Shown here: piece after piece, positions 53,746-64,000 of the stretch | How the letters are laid out: each line of letters begins with the position of its first letter | Numbering within the stretch: the stretch's first letter is position 1 | Assembly: GCA_013396915.1 (NCBI GenBank) | Contig: VWZL01000357.1 | Span: 1 to 64,000 of the forward strand | Reading direction: 5' to 3' | Source of the DNA: Stercorarius parasiticus | Taxonomy: Eukaryota; Chordata; Aves; Charadriiformes; Stercorariidae | DNA length: 64,000 bases | Made by a program: the position numbers and the translations under genes | Notes under the pieces: model-generated | Seen by the model: only the letters and a program-made list of their open reading frames with translations | Databases searched by the model: none | What the model was told of the DNA's origin: nothing

Positions 53746-56325
53746 GTGAAAAAGTTGTTTCAAGGTGTATGAAGAAGTTTTATGCTTTTGGAAAATCAGG
53801 GCAGTGAGCATGGGACAGTGTGCAGTTTTGTTAAGGGGAGAACTAAATAATTTTCTATGAAAATGTTCCTGTGCTGATTGAGATTAACTTCCAAGGGAAA
53901 ATCCCCACCTTGTCAATATTGGTATTACTCTGGTAGGAGCTGAGGTAATAAATATGACTGTGTGAGGTCAGAGAGAGGGGTTCCTACATAGTAAACAGCC
54001 ATGTCAATCATAAAGCGCTCTCTGCTCCCCCTCTACTAATCTGTCACACGGAAAGACAATGCTGCTAGTAAAGTCCAAATCCTCTTAAATCCCAACATTA
54101 GATTGTAAAATAAAATTGAAGTCATCAAATTGAAGCACACAGAGAGCTGTAGAACATAACATTTTCTACCACTCTGCTAGGCTAAACTGTGCCGTGCCAT
54201 GGATGATTTACACACAACGGTGTTATGAGGTGCAAATGAAGCTTCGTCGTCATATAGCTGATAACATTTGTAGCCCAAAACTGTTTTAGAAAACCCATGC
54301 CTGATTTTACTATAACAAGGCAACATATTTCATAGCAGCCATGCTAAAGGTCTAACACCTGAAGAATAGCGGGCTTTTTTCCCTATGAGTAGTTAATTGC
54401 AGAGGGACTACCGGTGTTACCTATGCGTTTCCTTAATCTGCTTTCTATTTCCTTCCCATAGAGCAAAGAAGACAGGTACAGAGGAGAAAGAAAAAAATTC
54501 ACTCATAAAGCTGAATTATAAAAGTGCTATAGATCGCTTCTGATTATTTACGTGAGGGACAGGGTAATCCTAACTGGGAATATAACTCAAAATGGTGTGT
54601 GGAGCGCTGGGGGTGTAGGGGGAAATCAGCTCCCTGCTCTGTCACTTGGCAGTATTGCCATGCTAGGAAGAGTTGAGTTTGGAAACTCCTGAGTAGTGCA
54701 GCTGGCACAGGAGATAGCATTGCAAATAAATGTGCTGTTTTCACAGATACTCCTGTTTGGTTGCATAAACAGGCGAGGGCTTTTGGATGTGCCAGCTCAT
54801 CCTGTCAGCTACTTGTTGCCGAGCGGAGGGGATAGTAATGACTTCCAGAACAGCTGTACAAAGAGAGAGAACTCCAATAGCTTGAATTGTCTCTGTTTCA
54901 TGGTGGCCTAACAGCATGGTACTGCTCTCTAGCAGACTTCGTCCATAATCATGTTTAACAATTAAATCGAGGTCAAGGGTTGAAACCACGAAGAGCTAAT
55001 TGTCTACGTAACTGGAACATTTCTCGCACTGCAAAGATAAACAAAGACAGAAACACAGATATTTTGAAAGACTTGAGGAAGTTCTTCCTTGATGCTTCAT
55101 TGCACTTCGAGCAGGAATAACAAAAATGGGGGGGAGAAATTTGTGAATTTGCACAAATCTCCTCCCTAGAATTCCAAGTGGCTCTCTTGTCAAATTATGC
55201 AATGCCTTCTAAAATCTTTGCACATTTTAAAAATATGAAGTAACCTGCTTTGTAACTCTTTCTGATTAAATGCACTGGCACTACATTTCAGAGCACAGCT
55301 CTGCAACATTACCAGATGATTGGGAGTGTTTTCTGGAGCAGCAGGTAAAAGAAACGAGTTACAGGCCCTTTAGCTTCCTGGCCGATATATTCTAGGTTCA
55401 ATGCCACGTATCAATATTACAGTTGAGTTATATCACCTCCTGCAACAAGCTCGTATGGCTGAGATGCACTGAAAATATTAAAAGGAGAGGGAGGCAATTA
55501 ATGCAGAAAAAAACTCCAAACCTTAAATAAAAGCATTCTACTTTCTATTGCTTTGCTAAAATAAGCCTTTTGGCAGATGCTAATATTCTGAGCTGGCTGG
55601 CAGCCTGAAATGAGTTTGTGGGAATCAGGTAGCACAAATGGGTGGCTCGGAGAGAATGTGAAGCCTCCTGTGAGGTTATTTGACATTTTCATAGTGTCCC
55701 AGGTGTCCACAATGGGCCAGAGAAGATACGATCCTTGATCCCGGAACATAAAACCAGTGCAGCAGTGTATACAATGCAAAATCCAGGTGTCATAAAGAAT
55801 GTGACTGCCAGGAACAGGATTCTCAGTATCATCACACAGTGCTGCCACTCTTTCCAAGTCCATAGCCCCCTACAAAATCCAGTCCACGCAGAGATCATTC
55901 AAGGACCGGGAGCTAGTGAGTCATGGGCATCTGGGGTGTGACATTATGTGGGTTCTGTTTTTAACTCTCATTGCTTTTTCAGAATAAAAAATACACACAG
56001 CTTAAGCTAATTTTATTGAATGCTGCTATAACAAACCCTTCTTGTTGACTGCTCTCTGCAGAGGGTTTTAAAATAAAAGTTATAGCTATTTAGCTGTTTT
56101 GCAGCTCAAAGAGTGCAACTGAGACTGATCTTGACTAAAGTGTGGTTGTTTGCTGGATATAACTTTACTGTAACTGCTGAATTCCCAAAATACATGCACC
56201 TCTAAGAGCTGTTGTTACATCCCTACTGGCAATAGCATATATTTGCGGTATTGAGTACTGCTGGGTTCCCTCCACAAGGTTCTAGTTCTCTCTGCAGTAC
56301 TCAAAAGTTTAGACCAGTTATCCAG

Positions 56326-56348
56326 ATATAGAGCCTTAGGCTCTATAT
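56326..56348. other. Small hairpin
   Basis: The arms atatagagcc (56326-56335) and ggctctatat (56339-56348) are perfect complements around the loop tta. Confidence 0.7.
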
Positions 56349-56528
56349 AGTATATATTGCATGCTATCTGAGATCAAAACAAAGGTAGTCATTTGAGCAT
56401 GCAGCAAATATCTAAAAATAGGTTTGGACTCCTAAACTTATATGATTCATAGGTGGGTACATCAACCATCAACAACCCTGGCTTCATTTTCTATAGCAAC
56501 TCCCAGAGAATTAAATATAGATCTAGGA

Positions 56529-56646
56529 GTCTGCAAGCATGAGCGTTGTAACTAATTGTTGTAAGGTAAACTATGACGGAAATCTACGTCTGCAAGCATG
56601 AGCGTCGTAACTAATTGTTGTAAGGTAAACTGCGACGGAAATCTAC
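56529..56646. repeat. 59-bp tandem duplication
   Basis: There are two adjacent 59-bp copies (56529-56587, 56588-56646), each beginning gtctgcaagcatgagcg and ending ggaaatctac. They differ at three positions, all transitions (ttg/tcg, ctatg/ctgcg); the second copy keeps more CpG. The unit is unusually CpG-bearing for this window (gagcg, gacgg, tacgt). I do not recognise the family. Confidence 0.92.
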
Positions 56647-56684
56647 GTCATGCCCACCATCGCCAGTAAATGCAGGACGGCTTA

Positions 56685-56708
56685 TCCCTCACTGTGAGAA
56701 GTGAGGGA
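56685..56708. other. Small hairpin
   Basis: The arms tccctcac (56685-56692) and gtgaggga (56701-56708) pair perfectly around an 8-base loop. It lies 38 bases after the tandem duplication. Confidence 0.7.
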
Positions 56709-59003
56709 GCCTCATGGTTACCACGGGGGTGGGATGTAATCCCCAGCAGTGGAGGTACCATATGGGGCAGACCCTCACTGACCCTTCTGTGACTTATCTG
56801 AGCTCTCATACCCTACACCAAGTGTCTTGTTTTAGTAAAACATGGACCGTAAGATCTGGTTCCAGGTGACCTTCCAAATTCTTTTCAGAAAGGACAGGAT
56901 TGGCCTCTGAGAGCATTAACAGCGTAAGGCAGGTGTGCCTCCTGCGGAGCATATTTCCATGTTTTCAGTGCAGTATATAGGGAAGAGGAACACCACTGTC
57001 ATATAACACACACACCTTGCTTCTTACCCGTTAAGTACTGGGAGCAGTTCTAAGCTCGTTTTATGCAGAGAGCTGTTTACATTTATGTGAGATTACCTTG
57101 ACCTTGATTTTATTAAATTTGGAAATATGACAAAACATCCTACACCACTGCTTCTCGGACGTCTTTGTGAAGTGCTTTAAACATTTACAGCATGCGAAAT
57201 GCTAAATGTTAAATATCATGTCAGGTGAAGTGCTGTTGGTGCAGGGGTGAAAAAGGCAGCATTATAACATTCTCAATGTACTGACCCCAATTACTAAAAT
57301 ATTCTGTTTGTTTCCACGTAGCACAATTAAAAGCGACTGGCAACACACAGATGCATCTAGCCCAGTATCTAGAGAATAAAGACAAGTTTTTCTAATTACT
57401 TCTGACTTAAAGTTTCTGTACTTTGGGAAGTTTTCTTCTCTGTAAAGTACTGTTCAAAATTATACGCCATGTTAGAAATGCCGAGCCTCTATCTCTGCTT
57501 TGTGATACAAATAAGAAACAAGTTTGCTTAGTACTCCATTGGAATACTACTTCCTCTGCTTCAGATTAATTTGCATTTAGGTGTGGGAATTTTACAAATG
57601 TGATATGACAGCTCAAAATATTACTTTTCCCGCATGGACAAATGTCAGGAAAATTACCCATCTGCATTCAGAACAGCACCCAACTGTACCGTTGCCTCCA
57701 ATAAGATGGTGTCTGATGTCATTCAAACAAACAGATGCATTCATTCCTTTCCCAGGGTGAAAGAAGAAATATTTGTGACAGCATATTTATCACTCTGCTA
57801 GTGCTAGTTTCTTCTTTGTATCCTATTATTTTTCTCTAACTGTTCAGGTATGCCAGTTTGAAACCTTGCTCAATAAACATTTGTGTTCCATGCTGCTTAA
57901 TCCATCCAAATATTACTGGGGTTTTATCAAGGAATTTCCACTAGAATTAAATAAGTGCAGGAATGCCATCTTATTAGTTATTTATGTAGCATCCTAAAGA
58001 ACACAGCTGTCCTGAACATGGATCAGTAATAATTCCTTAACGAAAATGCAGGTCACAAACAGAATGCCCAGCCAGAAACAACTGACTTCTAAACTAATAT
58101 TCCTTACAGATGAGTAAATTCACTAAAAATCCTGTTAAACAAATACTATCATGTTTACTTTCCGCAATGCGAGAAAGGCAAAAACTGAGAGGCTTTCCCA
58201 GACACAAAAAAACCACAGTAACCGCTTTTTTAAAAACAATTGTAAGAGCAATATTACAGTGTTTTGCCTCTTTGACTACCTATATTAAGCAATTAATAGT
58301 GCACAGTAAGCTGAATGTCAAATAAATACTGCAGACTATTTGCTGCTGTTTATGCCTGTGCAATGCAATTCTGATTCTATGCATATGTCTCATTCCATCA
58401 GGTCACGTCAAATCATGTTTTGTCAGTATTTATTAATTCAGCCTAAATCAGTCACATGACACACACTTCAATGCGCTTAGCATTAAAAAATGCTTTCTGT
58501 AATTCCAGTTATTTTTAAATGTGAATAGATATATCCAATTACCCAGTGACTTGCATGTCAAGTTTATTGCATTTCAAGCACATTTTTACTTCAGGTGTTG
58601 AGCAGTCATTTAAAATATTGTTCTTCACTTTTAAACTGCAGCCCACAAACTACTGAGGAGCTGATTTCCTCTCTTTGTAAGAGAGGTGATTTGAGCTAAC
58701 GCTAACGGGAATTACTGAGGTGTACCGTTAAAGTTTTAAACAGTCTCAAGTTTCCAACAAGACTAAGAAGTACTGCTGTGCCACTTATAGACTATTTTGT
58801 GAAAAGTAAAAGCTTAGCAGAGGAACATAGGCAAATTTTCCTTCTACCCTGCTGTGATTAAGTCTCATTTCAGTTGTACACATGGGACAACAAAAAATTA
58901 AATATGTACATTATGTTCTGTAAGCGTAGTTACATCCAGAAAAACAGGGAGTGAGGGGAAAGAAGGGGATGAAGAGGAAAAAAAAATAAAGTTAACTGCT
59001 TTA

Positions 59004-59228
<225 letters not shown>

Positions 59229-60780
59229 CTACAGAAATGCCATGTAAAAAGATTACTAAGCCACTTACCAAAACTGGAAGCCTACTTTAGCTTTCTTTAT
59301 GCTCTTAGACTTACTGCAGTACTAGTGTTACACCAAATATTTATGTTATCCTTTGATCAGAAGACTTGTCATTTGAAAATAAAGCAGTCTGAATGCTGTA
59401 TTGAACCAACCTAACACAACTGGTACATTTTCCAAATCAAAATTACTACAGTGATGAAAAAATATTAACTGCAACCTCCAATGCTAAATATAACCCTCTT
59501 TCAAATGCTACAGATTAACGCAGAGCTACTTAGGAAGTCAAAAAGCATTGCAGCTAGATATACACAATTTCAACAAAGATTCTATAAAACTGCTAATTTA
59601 AATAAATTGCTTCCAATATGTAAATCAATTATTTCTAATGTACTCATGAATAGTTGCTAATTCCAGTGAAGCCAGATTTGTATAGAAGAAATTAAACCAG
59701 CACTTCTTATTTACTGTTTGAATCCTTTTTCTATCTACCATATGCTTTTCTCTGTATGTTCCTTCATTCACTCCTCCCTCTCTGCATCCCATTAAAATTG
59801 TTCTAATTGCATTCTCCTGCTCAGTGGTCTGCTAGTCACAACTGGGAAAGGCAGCAATTACTTAGAGGTTCGTTTAGAACCAACATTAATGCTGTGTCAA
59901 GAACTGGCTATTAAAGGGGAGTGTGAAAAGAGCTATTAGGGTCTAAATGCTCTGGAGAGAATGGAAAGACGCTATTGCTTATTCTCCTTACCCTGAATTT
60001 CTAAAGCCAGCAAATAAGAGCTTCATCTCCCCCAGCTTCCCCTGCTATTGTAGCATATTTACCTGAAATTACATTAAAGTTGCTTGTGAACGCTCTCTTA
60101 GAAATAAATCTACTCTTCGTCTAAAAGGAAGTATTTAATAATATTCATATTGGTTATATTATCTGAAGGAATATGTTACCAAATAATTTTGCCAACTGTA
60201 CAAACCCCTGACGTAGGATTTGTGTATGGTAACTGCAATACATTAAAATGGCAGTACGGTGCTTTTGACTTGGAAAATGTATGAGCTGACCTGGGTTTAG
60301 TTAGGCCACTGAACTGCATAGTCTAAAGAACTTATCATCCTTGAAATATAAATAAATATTCTCACTCTAATTAGGGCTGCAGAAAGCAATATGCAGACTC
60401 TGTGAACGAGCCCCTCCAAGCTTCATCATTTCCCACCCTGACAGAATATTTCTGACATCCAAACTGATGCAGTTTTTGAACCCAATGGGATGATGCTTTA
60501 CAGTCTCACTAGGAACACGATTTTTCTTCCTTTCTTTATCATTTTTACGTTGCTGTTGAGCAGATGTGAGTCAAAAAAGGAATTTCTACTAATCAGAGCA
60601 AAACAGACCTGAGAGAGGTCTCAAGAGTAGCACAATAATTAAAGATACTTACAAAAGCCTGTATCTGCTTTTCTTAAGCCACTGTACTTTTTATGATGGT
60701 CTTGTTTCATACAGTTAAAGATCAAATAGCTACTTGCAGTTCTGAGCTTATAAAATTATGTCACATCTTGTGAGGATCCA

Positions 60781-60813
60781 CTAACCCTAAGCATTTCCTA
60801 ACCTAACCCTAAA
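60781..60813 (-). repeat. Telomere-like (CCCTAA) patch
   Basis: The sequence ctaaccctaa and, after a short gap, cctaacctaaccctaaac resemble degenerate vertebrate telomere repeats on the C-rich strand. It is very short. Confidence 0.45.
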
Positions 60814-61385
60814 CTTTCCCTTCTTTCTTGGTCTTAGAAAATGAGAGTGTCTTATAAGTTTATATGGGACAGTTTTATTTATAAATCCAGGAAAGCACTT
60901 GATTTTCATTCTGCAGAAAAGAAGGCAGGAGCTGTCGTCAGCAACCGCTGATAGAATAAAATTGCTACTACTAGTTGTGCGACTGCCTTTAATTTTTCTT
61001 TGAAATAAAATATGTAAGGAAGTCTATAGAAAGCAGTGGGATTTTTCTCCCCATGACACAGAAATCATAAATAAGTCAAATCAGTAAATTGTTTAGAAAC
61101 ATCTAAGAATAAATGTACTTTCATGAACTTCAGTAGTTGGTGATTTAGATAACAAAAAGCAGTCTGAAAAATCTTTATTCATAGAAGAGCTTGCATATGA
61201 TGATATATATTATACCAAAAGCGTAAGTAATGCCAATAGGGTTACATTATCTTTTTTAATGTGTACCTTCATAAATGTATTAGAGCCATCACACTGATAC
61301 ACTTAGAAATGCTTTCTCTCTGCAAGCTTTATTGTTAAAAGCAAAACAGCACTGAAATCTTTGTTTATGTCTGATAGGTTTTGCA

Positions 61386-61421
61386 TATTATATATAAATA
61401 CATATATATATTTTAACAAGA
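61386..61421. repeat. TA-rich simple repeat
   Basis: Imperfect TA alternation (attatatataaatacatata, then tatatttta). Confidence 0.8.
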
Positions 61422-64000
61422 AATAAAAATGGAAATATAACATGTACATCACAAAACCATCATTACTTTTTTATCCTGTGCTTGAGGTATGTTGAGCAGT
61501 TGAAAGGGATGTGTGTTTACACAGTCAGAGCTAATCATGTGCAGAAATTTTGAATTTATTTTTCCTGTGTTAACATTGTAACTATCTTCTGAAGAAAAAA
61601 TTCTCCTGAGAACCGTATCACAACATGGAGCAGACTACACTGTGTATTTTGTGAGTTCCTGAGGGTAGGAGTGGGTGGACTGTAGTAATGCACTCCTACA
61701 CGACCACGAGTACACCTGCTCCACAAATTCTTTCTGACAGCACCACAGCTCTGAACGAGGAGTGCGGACCTGAAGATTTAATCTCAGTTGCAACACCAAT
61801 GCCAGCGATAGCTCAAGGCAACTCAGATAAACAGATTTCCTCTGTTCTCAAGCCATAAGATCAGAGTAATACTGAGATACTAAAGGAATATTTATCTGAT
61901 TAGTTTTAGTAGATTTATTTGACGATTTAGGACTCAATCCACAGATACGCTTAGTTTGTGTTGTAGGAATCTAGATAGAAATGGTCTTTCAGCAAATCCA
62001 TGGCCACCAGATTCACTGGGTCCCTTTTGTCTCAGGCCCTGCTGTGGCAGGGGAGTGCGGGGGAGCCTCGCTCCCTCTTCAGTGCTACTTTCCATCTCGG
62101 AACTGACACTCATCTTAGACCTTAGCCTCCCTCTCCTCTTCCCCTCCAACTGCACTGATCACCCAGGTGTTGTGTCAGATGTCTGAGGCAAACAGCAGAC
62201 TGAGCTGGCCTTCCATGCATAGGAGGGGCTTGCCAAAGAGACTACTCTCCCTGTCTAAATCCTAAATACAAATGCTACCTGAAAAGTCATGGTTTAATGA
62301 CCTATTTCAAGGCCATATGATGGAAAATCACTTGAATACTTATGTACCTAAGCATGCAAGGTGTCCCCAATGGCTTTAGTGGGAGGCTCTTATGCAGTTA
62401 AAACTATACATGTGAATTAACTAACTGATTTGTAATTATGTTTTTTCTAGTGGGAAGATAATATCATACAGCCAGCCACAGCCAAGCTTTCTTGCTCCTA
62501 AAATTTTAAAAGGAATGGCAAATTCTTCTGCTAACATAAGCATTCAAAACACAACTGGAGTTTGATGCATTTACCCCAACAGAGAACCTGCTGCATAGTG
62601 TCAGTCATTGATTATAGGGCATAACGACAATAGTAATGTCCTCACAGTTAGTCATTTCTGTAATTAACAATTAGCTCGTCAATGTACAAACTGCTCTTAA
62701 CTTCCCCTATAGCTGATAGCTAAAAAATCCTGGTCATTAGCAACACTGAACATCTGAATTCTTTGGGACTCTGCCCAGCCTGATGTAGATTACTCATCTG
62801 TGATACTCAGCTGCAGTCACGCTGTACAGTGAATTTTCTGCTGAATACTGCATGTGTGAATGCTTCCAAAAATAGATACAGAGCTTACTGGCGTAACTGC
62901 TTTATTCAGTGAAGTTACTCAGGAATGTCTTTTTCTCTTTCTTTGCAAGTTAGGGCTTAAATGAAAGACAAATGAATCAATGAAGAAAATTGCCAACAAT
63001 TCCATCTTGACACAGGCATTTTTTTTTACTATTTTTATTTTGGTATAATATACATCATTATAATATGGAAGAAAAACATTTATTTTGGAGAAAAAAAATA
63101 CCATTTTTGATACTGTCCCATACGTGCATTATAGTGCAGAAAGACTAATACACATGCATTTTGTTTCCCTAGATCTTCAGGAATAAAACTCATGAAGACT
63201 CTATGGAATTCATCAATTTAGAGAGAACCAGCACAAAATCCTGTTTCATTTCTTAGTGGAAGATTTTAGCTTTTTGAAGAATATACTGGACATAAGAGTT
63301 GTGCTGGCCTTTCACACAGGGATGAATTTCATCCTGATGCCTGTCCTAATCAGAAAACAGAAGCTACACCTGCTAATGTTATTGAGAACCTGGCTTACTG
63401 AATTTAGTAGGTCTGAGACTGTAATCCTGTTTGTTTGCTGTGTTCATTTCTCCTACTGAACGCTTCTCTAAAGAAGTATTCACGTCCCAAGTTTCCAATG
63501 AGCTGCTGTAGATCATCAAGTTATATTCTGATAATGTCCCGTCAGTAAATATACATGGTTTCACTAAGAATTCCTGTCCTCTGAGACAGGAATGTCTCTA
63601 TTGAATTTACAATCCAGGGTTTTAAATGAATCTCTGAGTTTTATGTCAAAACCATCAAGAGCATTTTATGGGGGAAAATGAATCCTAGGAGTCAAACAAA
63701 ACTCATTATTTATCACAAGGGATGCCAACATTTTTACCACATGGTAACATCTATTTCAGAAAGGCAAAGTAGATGGAACAGTAATTGATGTCTGCCTCTC
63801 AGAGCAGTTTTAAAACATCCTAAAACTAGTCACACTAGTCATTAAAGAAGCGACAGCATTAAGAAAATCAATATCAAACCATTAAACTGCATCTAAGAGA
63901 AATCTTTCCACAATTTCAGCAGATATTATGAACAAAGCAAAATAAGAAAGCCAATAGTCCTTGTTCTCACCTACTTGAATGTTTAGCTGTTTTCAGCAGA

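Larger units (their letters stand above)
59229..64000 (-). other. GLRA2 intron 3, partial
   Basis: This is AT-rich intronic sequence upstream of exon 4 in transcription order. I looked for the 68-bp exon 3 (alternative 3A and 3B forms in mammals, encoding a stretch like NVTCNIFINSFGS) on the minus strand and did not see it, so it should lie beyond 64000. The stretch holds a short telomere-like CCCTAA patch (60781-60813), a TA-rich simple repeat (61386-61421) and no recognised mobile element. Confidence 0.75.

Noticed and set aside
61251..61330. Possible GLRA2 exon 3 near a gtacct/aggtac donor-like site
   Set aside because: Minus-strand translation does not give the NVTCNIFINSFGS-type peptide of exon 3.

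Overview
The window looks like avian nuclear DNA. It is AT-leaning, intron-dominated sequence with several CR1-type LINE fragments, two of them ending in the ATTCTATG-type 3' repeat typical of bird CR1. The only host protein-coding gene I can support is on the minus strand: four consecutive exons of a glycine receptor alpha subunit. The peptide is the alpha-2 type (GLRA2), judged from the exon 4 and exon 6 residues. No bacterial gene layout, operon, CRISPR array, tRNA or rRNA gene was seen.

Layout, high to low coordinate (direction of GLRA2 transcription): part of intron 3 (59229-64000); exon 4 (59005-59228, 224 bp); a 13.5 kb intron 4; exon 5 (45470-45552, 83 bp); a 1.3 kb intron 5; exon 6 (44052-44189, 138 bp); a 2.7 kb intron 6; exon 7 (41108-41322, 215 bp); then more than 41 kb of intron 7 running off the low end. 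All four exons have AG/GT borders, compatible phases and the lengths expected for this family. Together they encode 220 codons: the core of the ligand-binding domain, including the Cys-loop, and the M1 and M2 membrane helices. Exon 3 and the exons before it, and exon 8 (M3) and exon 9 (M4), were not found and should lie outside the window.

The introns hold mobile-element remains: a 1.2 kb CR1 with a reverse transcriptase FADD motif (about 10160-11363), a 5'-truncated CR1 of a different subfamily (about 25124-25672), a reversed CR1 tail (about 15630-15905), an older reversed CR1 (about 52500-52830) and a likely MIR-type SINE fossil (about 5262-5378). There are also simple repeats, several hairpins and a 59-bp tandem duplication.

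The strongest structural anomaly is a 357-bp inverted duplication (14348-14704 against 15926-16282) that differs at one position I could see. Its right arm ends exactly at the window's only ambiguous base (N, 16283). This is either a real palindrome that broke the assembly or a misassembly. Other points to check are a perfect 18-bp-stem hairpin at 26145-26207, the CpG-containing 59-bp tandem repeat at 56529-56646, and a 16-base T-run forming the polypyrimidine tract of GLRA2 exon 5. I found no convincing new gene system.
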